A stretch of 64,000 nt of DNA from Cryptomeria japonica (taxonomy: Eukaryota; Streptophyta; Pinopsida; Cupressales; Cupressaceae). The translations under genes were made by a program, and so were the position numbers. Location: assembly GCF_030272615.1 (NCBI RefSeq), contig NC_081414.1, positions 2,605,501-2,669,500 of the forward strand, written 5' to 3'. How positions within the stretch are numbered: the stretch's first letter is position 1; each line of letters starts with the position of its first letter. Shown in pieces: positions 11,962-23,375 of the stretch. The notes under the pieces are model-generated. The model was not told the origin of the DNA and did not search any database. It worked only from the letters and a program-made list of their open reading frames with translations.

Positions 11962-12502
11962 AAAATGTTAACTTTTTTTTTTGAATTTTTGAAATCACTT
12001 CGATGAGAAATTAGCTAACACCTTGTAGTTTATGCCAGATTTTTCAGTTAATTTTTTAATGAGTATATGATTTTTTACTAACTTTCGAAGTGGACACATC
12101 CTAAAAAAAAAAATTTGAGCGCACTCCCCCCTAAAATTATTGAAAACTAATAAAAAATTAAAACTTTTTTTTTAAATGTGTAGAATGGAGCCTAGTTTCT
12201 AAAAATGTAAGTTTTTTCAAAATTTGATGAACGTGTAAAAAACTATAGACAAAATAGTGCATGTTGGTTTTTGACCAAAAACGGACACACTAACAAAATA
12301 AATTATAGATGAAAGCCTTAACGAAATCAAAATGTGAAAAAAATTACATGCTTGGATAGATAAGAGAGAGCTTGAAGTTGCTATGGTGAATTTTTTAGTT
12401 TCATTGAACAAGTGCAAACATGATGGAGAGCATGGCCAAAAATATGTGAAATTTTCTAATCTTCTGATAAAATCACGTCACGGGCCTAAAATGGTCGTCC
12501 AG

Positions 12503-12543
12503 CCCTTTGGGTTGGATGCCCAAGTACAATCCAACCCAAAGGG
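12503..12543. repeat. Perfect 14 bp inverted repeat
   Basis: ccctttgggttgga (12503-12516) and tccaacccaaaggg (12530-12543) are exact complements around 13 bases. Confidence 0.9.
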
Positions 12544-12697
12544 TTGATGGTTTCCAAAAAAAAAAACATTTGGCAAGCACCAAATTTTAAAAAATAATTT
12601 TCTAAATTTGGCGAGCACCAAATGCTTTGCATTATCCAATTTTTCAACTTGGCACATTTTTTAACTTGGGTACAAGTTATACCCACCCTGGTAGGAG

Positions 12698-12750
12698 AAT
12701 ATATACATGAAATATAACATATTCTTTAAGTTATATTTCATGTATATATT
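12698..12750. repeat. Perfect 21 bp inverted repeat
   Basis: Arms 12698-12718 and 12730-12750 are exact reverse complements around an 11-base loop. The core of each arm is tatttcatgtatata or its complement. Confidence 0.92.
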
Positions 12751-12879
12751 GGCAAGATGTTTGAGAGTGGTTTCACCTCTATAGGAGTTATAATGTAGAT
12801 TCTAGTTTTTAGAGGATCATATAAAATTTCAGACAGTCAAATTTCAGTAATCAGCATGCTCCTATAAGCATTCTTTATC

Positions 12880-14183
12880 TCTATATATCACTCTCTTTAT
12901 CTTCCCAAACTCTAGACCTATCTCTCGCCCTCTCTTGTCTCGATCACTTCTCTCTCCACTCTCTAGGTATATCCCACCCTCTCTACCTTTCATTCCTTCC
13001 TTAACCCCATTTCTATCCTTGACTCCTTCCCTTTCTCTTCTTCTCTATCATTATCTTATTATTTCTTTCCCATCCCTCCCTATTCACCTCAATACCTTTC
13101 CCTCCCTATATTATTACCCACCTCTCTCTCCTCCTCTAGTTTTCTCACCTATCTAATTGTCCACCCTCTAGTTCTCTCCCTCTATCTCCATCTTTCTCTC
13201 CCTTCCCCCTTACCCCTATCCATTTATGAACTCTCTCCCTCTTTTATTTCTCTCTCCATACCTATCTATCTCCTCATTCCCTAGCTCTTTGACTCCCTCC
13301 ATATCTACCTCTCCATCCATGCCCTCTTACTCTTTTATTTTCTCTTTTATCTATTCCTCTCCATTGTCTAGGTTGTCACCTCTCCCTCCTACTTTCTCTC
13401 CCTCCCTCTCTCAAATTTCTAGGTTTCTCCCTCGTTCTGTCTCCACCTCTACATCTCTACATCCATGTCTCATTAGGAACCTATCTCTATACCCCTCTAT
13501 CCATATCTCCCCTCTCTCCCAACTAGGTATTTAACCTCTTTATCACCCTCTATCTATCCCTGAGCTCTAGTTCTCTCCCTTCCTTTCCACCTCTCTCTCT
13601 CTCTCTCTCTCCATCACATCTTACCCATCTCCCTTTATGAATTTTCTCCTTCTTTTATCTCTTCCAACACCTCTTTATCTCCCATAAACTCTAGACATAC
13701 TACTCTCCCTCTCTTCTCTCTACCCCCTCTAGGTCTCTCCTATACTCTCTCCCTCTCTCTCTCTCTCACCTTCCCTCCTTATCTCCATATATATCCTTCT
13801 CTCCCTCCATCTCTATTCTCCTCCTATTGTTTCTCTCCATACTATCTTTGTTCTCTTCATCACTACTTGCCCCTCCTGATCTCTCTCTCCATACATATTT
13901 TTCTCCTTCCCTCCTTCTTTACCTCTCTACCACTCCCTCTTTGTATCATTACCCACCTCTCTCACCCCCTCTATCTCCCTCACCTCTATCTTTCCACCCT
14001 TGGTCTCTCACCTCTCTCTTCCTAGCCTCTAGATCACTCAGCTCTATATCTCTATCTTCTCTAATCCTTTCCTCTTCACCTCCTTACCCCTCTTTCTCTC
14101 TTTGTGAACTTATATATCTTATTTTATTCTCTCTCTCCCTCACCTATCTACCTCTTCCCTCTCTCTATCCCAATCACTCCCTA

Positions 14184-14270
<87 letters not shown>

Positions 14271-14330
14271 TATTCCCTCTCTCACCTTCTCTCTCCCTCC
14301 CCTCTATAAGTCATCACCTCTCCCTCCCCT
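12880..14330. repeat. Polypyrimidine (C/T-rich) tract
   Basis: About 1.45 kb is almost entirely C and T on the plus strand, made of irregular ctctcc, ccctct and tatctc words. Long Ser/Leu/Pro-rich reading frames here come from the composition. The section from about 13818 reappears at 16842. Confidence 0.9.
14189..14268. repeat. (CT)40 microsatellite
   Basis: An uninterrupted CT run of 80 bases within the polypyrimidine tract. Confidence 0.97.
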
Positions 14331-16835
14331 TAGGATCCCATATGACCCCTAATGACTCCATATGACCCCTTAGGACACTATATAACCCCTCAAGACACCA
14401 TATGATCCATTTTAACATCATAGTACATGACATGACCCCTTAGGACACCATATGACCCCTTAGGACAATATGGCCTCTTAAGGGTCATATGGTGTTCTAA
14501 CACATGTGTGGCCCCTTAGGAGCCCATATGACTCCTCAGGATGCCATATGGTATATGACTCCTCAAGACACCATAAGGCCATTTTTAACATCCGAGTATG
14601 TACGACATGATCCCTTAGGACAATATGATATCCTAAGGGTTCAAATGGTGTCTTGACACATGTATGGCCCTTTAGGACCCCATATGACCCCTAACGACAC
14701 CATATGACCCCTTAGTACCCCATATGTCCCCTAACAACACCATATGACCCCTTTGGGCCAAATAATGTTTTAATGGGTCATATGGTGTCCTAAGGGGTCA
14801 TATAGTGTTCTAACATATTTGTGGCCCCTTAGGACCACATATGACCCCTTAGGACCATATGATGTCCTAATGAGTCATACGGTGTCCTAAGGGGTCATAT
14901 GGTGTTCTAACACATTTGTGACCCCTTAGGACCCCTTAGGACCATATGATGTCCTAATGGGTCATATTGTGTCCTAAGGGGTCATATGGTGTTCTAACAC
15001 ATGTGTGGCCCCTTAGGACCCCAAATGACCCCTAACAATACCATATGACCCCTTAGGACACCATATGACCTCTAACAACACCATATGACCCCTTAGGATA
15101 CTATATGACCCTCAGCACACCATATGATCCTATACGACCCCATATGACCCCTCAAGACACCATATGACTCCTTAAGACATCATATGACCCTTAGGAAACC
15201 ATATGATCCATTTTAAAATCTTAGTAAACGACATGACCCCTTAGGACACCATATGACCACTTAGGACACCATATGAACCCTTAGGACCACATGATGGTCC
15301 TAAGGGGTTGTATGGTGTTCTAACACATGTGTGGCCCCTTAGGACCCCATATGACCCCTAACAATACTATATGACACCTCAGGACACCATATGGACCCTT
15401 CTAACATCCTATTACATGACATGACCCCTTAGGACACCATATGACCCCTTTAAACATCCCAGTACATGACATTATCCCTTAGGACACCATATGACCCCTT
15501 AGGACAACATGCTTTCCTAAGGGGTCATATGGTGTTCTAACACATGAGTGGCCCCTTGGGACCCCAAATGACCCCTAACAACACCATATGACCCCTTGGA
15601 ACACCATATGACCTCTAACAACACCATATGACCCCTTAGGACACTATATGACCCTTAGGGCACCATATGACCACTTAGAACCTCATATGACCCCTTAGGA
15701 CATCATGTGGTCCTAAGGGGTCATCTGGTGTCATATGGGATTATATGGTGTCCTAAGGGGTCATATGGTGTTCTAACACATGTGTGGCCCCTTAGGACCC
15801 CAAACAAACTCTGAGGACACCATATGACCCCTTAGGACACCATATGACCTCTAACAACATCGTATGATGCCTTAGGACACTATATGACCCTCAGAACACC
15901 ATATGACCCCTTAGGACCCCATATGATCAGTTAGGACCCCATATTACCCCTCATAACACAATATGACCCATTTTAACATCCTAGTACACGACATGACCCC
16001 TTAGGACACCCTATGACCCCATAAGACCACATAATGTTCTAAGGGGTCATATGGTGTTGTTAGGGTTAATATGGGATCCTAAGGGGCCACACCTGTGTTA
16101 AAACACCATATGAACCCTTAGGACACCATATGACCCCTTAGGACATCATGTCATCCTAAGGGGTCATATGGTGTCCTAAGGGGTCATATGGTGTCCTGAG
16201 GGGTCATATGGTTCCCTAAGGGATCATATGGTGCCCTAAGGGGTCATATGGTGTTCTAAAATATTGTGGCCCCTTAAGACCCCATATGACCCCTAACACC
16301 ATATGACCCCTTAGGACCAAATGATATCCTAATGGGTCATATGGTGTTCTAAGGGGTCATATGGTGTTTTGACACATGTGTGGCCCCTTAGGACCTCGTA
16401 TGACCCCTAAAAACACCATATGACCCCTTAGGACACCATATGACCCCTTAGGACCATATGATGTCCTAATAGGTCATATGTTGTTCTAAAGGGTCATATG
16501 ATGTCCTAAATGGTCATATGATGTCCTAATGGGTCATATGGTGTCCTAAAGGGTCATATGTGTAGCCCTCGAGGACCCCACATGACCCCTAACGACACCA
16601 TATGACCCCTTAGGACACCATATGGCCTCTAAAGACATCATATGACCCCTTGGGACACTATATGATCTGGGACACTATATGATTCTCATGACACCATATG
16701 ACCCCTCAGGATACCATATGACCCCTTAGGACACTATATGACCCCTTAAAACATCATATGACCCCTCAGGATACCATATGACCCCTTAGGACACTATATG
16801 ACCCCTTAAAACATCATATGACCCATTTTAACATT
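14330..16835. repeat. 2.5 kb array of ~20 bp units in both orientations
   Basis: The unit is close to ccttaggacaccatatgacc. Runs of this unit alternate with runs of its reverse complement (ggtcatatggtgtcctaagg) many times. The unit contains two palindromic cores, catatg and cctnagg, so neighbouring blocks can fold on each other. Units are diverged, and a longer tract with cacatgtgtggccccttagg recurs several times, suggesting higher-order duplication. No coding sequence is present. Confidence 0.93.
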
Positions 16836-17300
16836 TCTCTTCTCCTCCTATTATTTCTCTCCATTGTCTCTTTGTTCTCTTCATCACTACCTCTTCTTCC
16901 CAATCTCTCTCTCCATACCTATGTTTCTCCTTGCCTCCTTCTTTACCTCTCTACCTCTCCATCTAGGTCTAATTACCCACTTGTCTCTCCCCCTCGATCT
17001 CTCTCATCTCTATATTTTCACCCTAGGTCTCTCACCTCTCTCTTCCTAGGCTCTAGATCTCTCACCTCTACATCTCTCTCCTCTATAATTCTTTCCTCTC
17101 TACCTCCTTACCCCTCTTTCTCTCTTATTTTCCTCTCTCTCTCCCTTACCTATCTACCTCTTCCCTCTCTTGGTCTCTCAGTCTCTCCCTACCCACCTCT
17201 CCCTCTTTTCTTATCTCTCTCTTTCTCTTCATTCTTCCCTCTCTCCTTTTCTCTCTCCCTTCCTTCTCTGTTCATCACCTCTCCCTCCCTTGTACATTAT
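16836..17300. repeat. Second polypyrimidine tract, direct copy of 13818-14330
   Basis: Words such as ttctctccat, tttgttctcttcatcacta and ctctctctccatac occur in the same order in both tracts, so the array at 14330-16835 is bracketed by direct copies. Confidence 0.8.
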
Positions 17301-17397
17301 TTATATAATAGGTTGTAGAATATAAGGTTTAGGGTATAGGGTACATGATTGATGGTGCATAGTTTAGGGCACATAGGGTTGAGGGTATCGATTGTAT
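17301..17397. other. Short degenerate telomere-like stretch
   Basis: Contains tttaggg once plus variants (tatagggt, gtttagggc, gttgagggt). This may be a relic of plant telomere repeat TTTAGGG or chance. It adjoins the copia gag truncation point at 17398. Confidence 0.3.
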
Positions 17398-17804
17398 TTC
17401 TCTCTTTCTAGATCTCTTACTTTATCCTCGGTTGTCCTCAATGCATCAAGATTTTCAGTCATCTGTGTGCTGAAATGTTCATGTTCTCTTTTCATTGCTT
17501 TCAGTTGATCAGCCAGCGCTTTGTTCTTTTCTTTCAATACTCCAATCATTTCTTCAGTTTCTTCAGATATATTGTTCTCAGATGATGTCTCAATTTGTTC
17601 CACTAACTCTTGAGAGTCCTGCAAATCATCAGATAATCTTCTTCTTACTTTCAGAGATTTTTGCATTTGTCTTTGCATGTCTGCAATTACTTGATTAGCA
17701 TGATCCAGTTCTTCTTGCAGATATACAATCCTCTGAGATTGTTTATAGCCTTCCATTGATAAGATCTTTCTCTTTAGGTAGTTAAACCCTTTTCCAAGAT
17801 TCAA
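17398..17804 (-). pseudogene. Truncated gag of the left copia-like element copy
   Basis: From the ATG at 17756-17754 the frame begins MEGYKQSQR and continues as a long coiled coil nearly identical to the gag at 30767-32119. Similarity stops abruptly at 17398, where it joins unrelated sequence. Only about the first 120 residues remain and all zinc knuckles are gone. It lies immediately left of a primer site and LTR, so it is the 5' end of a second element copy in tandem with the one to the right. Confidence 0.85.
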
Positions 17805-17816
17805 GCTCTGATACCA
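17805..17816 (-). promoter_or_regulatory. Primer-binding site, initiator tRNA-Met type
   Basis: On the minus strand the bases read TGGTATCAGAGC, the standard plant copia primer site for initiator tRNA-Met, two bases from the LTR end. Confidence 0.85.
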
Positions 17817-17818
17817 AT

Positions 17819-18960
17819 TGTTAGGCCCACTATGGAAAGCTAATGTACTGAGAGGGGAGGGGTGAATCAGTACTCCAAAACTTTTCTTCAATAATAACTT
17901 TACTGTTATGCATAAACCGAATGGTGCAGTAACATAATATAAAGCTAAAACAAATAGATAACAATCATACATGATTCACTCCATAACACATATATTTTGG
18001 TTATGCAGAAACTCTTGGTTAGAGAGAAAAACTGCAGTGGGGATGGCACCCACAACTTCACTACTGCAATAATAAAGAGTGCTCGGTTAGAGCTACATGT
18101 TTAGCTATTTCTGATAGCTTACCCTGTTAGGAGTAACAAGATCTGTTAGATCTACCTTGCTAAAGGATTTTACAACAGTTCATCTAAATGTTGCACCTGG
18201 TTAGAGGCTTTACAATTTATAGACTTGATTAGAGTCTTTTACCCTGTTAAATGTTTCTCTTACAACTTCAAAATATTACAATAAAATCATTACAAATATC
18301 TACAACTTTACAGCTGGAATGTTATAGCAGATTCTATGTGCTCAGAATAAGTTACCTTGCTTATAGCATACCTCGGTAACCCATATAGTAACTCGGTAAA
18401 CCCTTCTGTTTACTCTGTTCTTCGACTGTTCTCTGAAAACCTTCTCGGTGACCTTTGTGTCTCTATAACAGTCTTCTTACACTCATGCACACACCCACTT
18501 TTTAATTCTTAACTCATCCTATATAAATAGATCTCTTATAATAGTGATCCATTCATTGCTTTGATCTTACAAATATGATTTATCGAATGAATAACCATGC
18601 AAGATATTTCATTGGTTAGATGACCTCAAAATCATACACAATCTTTAAGTGCAATTTCCAATGTGATAACGATTAGATGTGCCTCGATTTTGTAACACGT
18701 TTTCATATGTATGTCCAGGTTCAATGAATCTGGTAACACATTTAACTCGGTGTATATCAACTTGGTGTGTCATCTTTGCTACTCGGTAGACATGAAATGA
18801 TACTCGGTAGATAGCTCGGTGTATACTACGTTTTGAGACTACTTTCTTCTGTAACCGACTAGACTGTGCATACCGACTAAATATCTCGGTAGAGATAACT
18901 GACTAGAGTATATAGTATAACTTTGACATGAAACTAATGGCAACTTGATAAGTAGTAACA
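17819..18960 (-). repeat. Copia-like LTR (1142 bp) shared by two tandem elements
   Basis: On the minus strand it runs from TGTTACTACT to GGGCCTAACA. It matches the LTR at 32182-33323, with about 50 differences by hand count over the same length. It has a primer site and gag on one side (17805-17816 and leftwards) and a polypurine tract on the other (18961-18974), so it is the 5' LTR of the left copy and the 3' LTR of the right copy. Confidence 0.9.
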
Positions 18961-18974
18961 ATCTCCCCTTTTGA
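18961..18974 (-). promoter_or_regulatory. Polypurine tract of the copia-like element
   Basis: The minus strand reads TCAAAAGGGGAGAT directly before the LTR start, the expected primer for plus-strand cDNA. Confidence 0.8.
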
Positions 18975-19414
18975 CATTAGTTGAGATGTTTAACAAAAAC
19001 TACTTTCAAAGTTATAACTCAATAACCTATATACTTGCAAAATTTGACTATGCTGACAATATATAAAATAGTCAATAATATAATATATCCAGATATACTC
19101 CCCTTATCGATATACTGTACAAAACTCTGATTTTGCATGCTTGGTGATCTATTCTGTGTGCTTTGCTTACTGTACTGTATACTGCTCAGTGCACTACTCT
19201 TGGATACTCTACTTGCTCTACTCAGTATACTCCCCTTGTATACTATACTCCTCCAATACTGTATTACTCCCCCTTTTTTACAAACATCAAAACTTAATTA
19301 CCATTCGAGGGTGGTAAATGATCAAAAATGGATTTGTACTTGGTCCAAGCTTCGGTGAGAGCGACAGAGAGTGCATTTTTTACACTGTCCATTAAAGAAT
19401 TATGTGCTTGAATA
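18975..19414 (-). other. 3' non-coding region of the copia-like element
   Basis: Between the large frame and the polypurine tract. Several short purine blocks (gggggagtaatac, aggggagtata) repeat on the minus strand. In another frame, roughly 19294-19480 could encode a continuation of the large protein (ending about 19294), suggesting a frameshift near its C-terminus. Confidence 0.5.
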
Positions 19415-22262
19415 TCAGCCAATAATGATATTAAGCCATCTAGAGTGCTTCCCTCGTGTAGTAGATAGGGAGGTGGCTCGGTTGATCTGTTCTTGGACAG
19501 ATGAAAGATGAGGAAGGAATAATGTTTGTAGTGTCAATATATCCATCCTGATCTTGTGTTCTTCATTTCTTAAGTCCAATTGCTGAGCCATGAGCTGTTG
19601 TAGATTTGTATAAAAATTCTGAACTGAATTTGGCTCTGTGGTCAGCTTATTTGAGAGATCGGTGATCTCTTTCTCAATTGCCTCTATTTTGTTCTTAATG
19701 TCTTTAATGAATAAAGAAAATGTGCAGAGTTTCTGAAATAAATAAAGAATGTGCTTGAGTTGAGGAGTCAACTCAGCAATAAATTTGACAAGTTTAACTT
19801 TGCCAATAGCTATAGCTTTCTGTACCTCTTCTATCATTTTTGCAATGAGCTCTTTGTCTTTTATCTTGCTCAAATACTCCGATGCATCTACTCCAGATGT
19901 CTCTATTTTTGTTAGGAGTTCATCCAGTTGAATGTGGATGGCTACATCAGTGGATACTATAGCTTCAGGCAGCATATCTATTAAGAGTGCTTTTACCTTC
20001 TGAAGTACTTTATTTTTCTTTTGAATGGCCATTTGCTTTTCTTGTTCGGCCTTTGCTTTGCATAGTTCACCGAAATTAATGAGTGCTTGCCCCTTTAATT
20101 TTGATATATCTACATTGGGCAACACTATTGGTTTTGACAAATCAACTTTAAAACTATGCTTTTTCATCTTCTTTTCTTTACCTTTCACTGATGGAACTAA
20201 GACAAGGGCTTGTGAGGCTTGATGACCCCTGGTAGGTTGCTCAATAGAGGCAACACTTTGATTGGTTTCTTTAGCCTCTGTAGAGTCCTTTGGTGTCTCG
20301 GTACTCGGTGTCTTAGTTTCAACATTCTCAGTGTTAAAAGGTGCTTGAGATGTCTGTCCTTGAGTAGTACCTTCTCCTGTTGTAGACTTGTGACCTTTGG
20401 TGCCTTGCTCCATGTCATGAGGGGTTTCGGTTGAGACAGGTTGCTTGACCGGTGGATAAGGCTGAACTTGTTCCAAGATTGATTCACTAGATACAAGTTT
20501 TGCATATGCATTGCCTTCTATAATTTCCTGTTCCGGTGCCTCTGTATCCATGACATCTTCATCTATTTGAATGGTGTCAGTAGGGTCTTTCTCGGTAACA
20601 TCAGGATCTTGCTGGGTGACATCAACAATTTCAACTATAGCTTGCTCACCGACATCCTTGATTTTAAAGATTTCTTGCCACTTTGCTTTTGTCTCATTTT
20701 CAACTTCAATGTATAGCCCATTCATCAGTTTTAAGGCTCTCTATTTGACAAGAAACTTTGAATTGTAGGATGTCAGATGTTCCTTTATTTCAGCTACTGA
20801 CATGTCGGGAAAGAGATGAACCAGACTTCTCTCTCTGATCTATTTCTCCGAGTCCATTGCATACTTCCACCTATTATCAATATGCAAGTAAAGTTCATTT
20901 GGAAGTGACTTAGCTAGTTCCAATGGAGCTAACCAGAATTTTAGAAGTGTGCAGATGACAGCTTCTTCAATTTGTCTATTCTCATCATTATTCCTAGTTT
21001 CATACTTGACATATCTAAATGATCCAAATCCTCCATATTCTTTCAGATTGGCACCGAAGTTTTCAACACTATGTATATTTACCTTCTTTCTCTTACCAAT
21101 CTGGAATTTTCTTGCATCCTCTAATTCGATATCACTAGACTCTTTTGCCAAAATGAGTCTTCGAGTAGATTTCTTGTATGTCTTTGCTACCTTGGGAGCA
21201 GTAACACTTTTTGTTTTCTTACTCGGTGAGGCTGCAGATGCTCTTGTGTTAGGTCGCTTTGCAGGTGGAGTCGGTGAGGCCTTTGATGTGTCCCGTTTCT
21301 TTCTCTTCAACACTTTTCTCTTAGGCAATTCAGTGCTTAGTGTTATTGCTGCCTCTTGGGCTTTAGATTCCTCTTCAGTAATGGCAATGGTGCCTTTGAC
21401 AGGTGTAGAGGAAGAGTCTTCTCTGAATTTCTCTGACAATGCCTTTATCATTTTTGTTGCCTTTCTTGTAGCTTTGGGTACTACAATGCTCATCTTTACC
21501 TTTTCCTTTACTTCCTCATAGGTTCCATACCTTAGCTCAGTAGCATGCCTCGGTAATGTGAGAAATGCTTCAATTTGTTGTTGTGTGATGTCAAAGTCAA
21601 TCTCGTAACCCATTGGTGACAAAGATTGAGTCCTCGGTTCCACAAAATTCACATAACAGTAATCGGTGTCAACTTCAAAACATATATCATTTTTGTATTT
21701 CTCCACTAGCTGGGGTGGAATCCTATATCTGTTATGCATTTTCTTCTGAAATTTACTGAAGTAGTCATCCATAATATTATTGAAATTATCACCTAACTTC
21801 TTGATGAAGTCATTTATCTAATGGGTGATTGGTCGGTGTAGTTCCCAAACAACTTTACCGACTGATGGAAAGAATTTTTCAAAATAGAAAAACATGCATA
21901 CCAGTAATGATCCAAACTTTAGTTTATTAGCTGAGTTATTTTTCTTTGGCTTCCTGATGGTGTTCAGATTCTCAAACAGGTTCTTTAGCAACACCTCACA
22001 TAGATCAATTTTCATTCCCTTTTTCACAATTTTGTAGGCCAGGTCTACTACTGCACAGGGTACAATGTTTTCCCTTGCCGATTGGAAGAAACAGTAGCCC
22101 ATTACTCTAATGGCAAATTTTAGTTCTTCATCTGTGACATTATTCAATTTCAATCCTCTGCAATCTGATTCCACTCTGGTTAAACTGATCAATTCCTTCT
22201 GTGATATCATCTTTTGGGCTCAGGCATGATCATAAATGGGGTAACCGGTAATCAGATGAATG
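19415..22262 (-). pseudogene. Large unknown protein of the copia-like element, C-terminal part
   Basis: One frame from 22262 down to 19415, about 950 codons, broken by a TGA near 22218 and TAGs at 21818-21820, 20840-20842 and about 20741. All four stops are in frame with their flanks. The first part is globular and rich in aromatic residues and Cys; the next has basic clusters (KRKKRDTSKASPTPPAKRP); then a Gln/Thr/Pro-rich acidic section; and last a Lys-rich helical section likely to form coiled coil. Nothing resembles RT, integrase or protease. The N-terminal part lies beyond the gypsy insert at 29815-30223. It may relate to the loose 'putative plant transposon protein' families, but I cannot confirm that. 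Function unknown. Confidence 0.7.
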
Positions 22263-23354
22263 TGTAGCGTCCTAAAATTGCGACACTTGCAATTTTGACT
22301 GCATTTGGGTCTTCATGATGGTGATGCAACACACAACCTGAATGGAGACCCCGAAACCTGATTATGACACCAAAAACTGCATTTTCTTGCACCCTGGCCT
22401 GAACCTCCTTTGCACCCTGCTGTCCCGGGAGGTGGGACCAGAGCGCCCCGCGCCCTGGTCCCCTAGGACCATGGCGCCCAGCGCCCTGGTCCCTGGGTCC
22501 TATTTTGGGCCCGGTCTCTTTTGGACTTCGGGTCTTTATGTTTGCAAATTGGAAAATTATCTTTCCTGGTCGGCCTAAGGTCGGGAAAATCAGTCTATCA
22601 GCCCTAATTGACAAGTATATAAACTACATTTTCCTCTTTCATTAGAGAGGATGGAAAAGGCGTGGAAATTATACTCAAGCATTCAAACATTCAAGCATTC
22701 CTTCAAGTAATTGATCATTTCAAGTCTCCGTTCAAGGCTAAGTGTTGCATTCAAGACAAGGATTCAACCATTGAAGAGGAGATCACATATTACAACATAC
22801 AACATACAACAAACAACAACATCTATACCTTCGCACATAAGGATACAAACATCCTTACAACAAGGTTGCAGGTACGCGGTTGAAATTGAAGATCTAGAGT
22901 CCTTGTGCAGAGACGAACAGATCCCCCTTCGTTTCGCGAATTTTTCGGAGGACCGTGTGCACGCCGGGCGCCATTGTCCCGTCAACTTTTGCTCAAATTT
23001 GCAGGACAGCGCCGTATCGACATTTTATTGCTAATTCCAGGTCCGTAGCTTCATCCTATATCCCTATCTCAGTTTATAAGCGAATCTTTCTCACTTTCTA
23101 TGCATTCTTAGCTTAATTCTTCTATCAACATTCTTTACAAAAGAGGGTAGCCTTGCTTTCTTAACCCTTGAAACACATTTAGCATCCAATCTTGCATTGT
23201 GTGGGATTGGATCTTGTGGGTTTCAACCCCTCTTTTGAATGTAAAGTCTCTCCCCTAAGTGAAAACCATCAACCCTAGTGAATCTCCCTTCTCTCTCCTT
23301 GGAGTTGGAAGAGGGGAGAGCAACTAGGGTTCGATCGCGATTTTCTGCTTTACA
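22263..23354 (+). repeat. 5' LTR of the gag-only gypsy element
   Basis: Begins TGTAGCGTCC and ends GCTTTACA. The first eight bases match the LTR of the gag-less element. It contains a GC-rich array at 22437-22493 and a hairpin motif at 22950-22979. Small reading frames inside recur in the 3' LTR and are not treated as genes. Confidence 0.95.
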
Positions 23355-23357
23355 TTT

Positions 23358-23375
23358 TGGTGAACCCGACGTGAA
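23358..23375 (+). promoter_or_regulatory. Primer-binding site matching tRNA-Trp
   Basis: TGGTGAACCCGACGTGAA, three bases after the LTR. It is the same 18 bases as in the gag-less element, complementary to plant tRNA-Trp as I remember it. Confidence 0.75.

Larger units (their letters stand above)
11691..12880. other. AT-rich intergenic DNA with several hairpins
   Basis: No coding sequence is seen. Homopolymer A and T runs are frequent. Three strong inverted repeats lie at 11893-11961, 12503-12543 and 12698-12750, and the related stretches around 12567 and 12606 share caccaaat. A non-autonomous DNA transposon may lie here, but I found no matching terminal repeats. Confidence 0.45.

Noticed and set aside
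12935..14352. Long Ser/Leu/Pro-rich reading frames
   Set aside because: They come from C/T-only composition and a CT microsatellite; no start context, domain or codon pattern supports a gene.
14330..16835. CRISPR-like array
   Set aside because: Units are diverged, in both orientations and without unique spacers, in plant DNA. It is a minisatellite.
17301..17397. Interstitial telomere
   Set aside because: Only one exact TTTAGGG unit; kept only as a weak note.
22662..23034. Small reading frames in the gypsy LTRs, repeated at 29122-29494
   Set aside because: They recur because the LTR is duplicated; no domain, and they overlap the primer-side LTR region.
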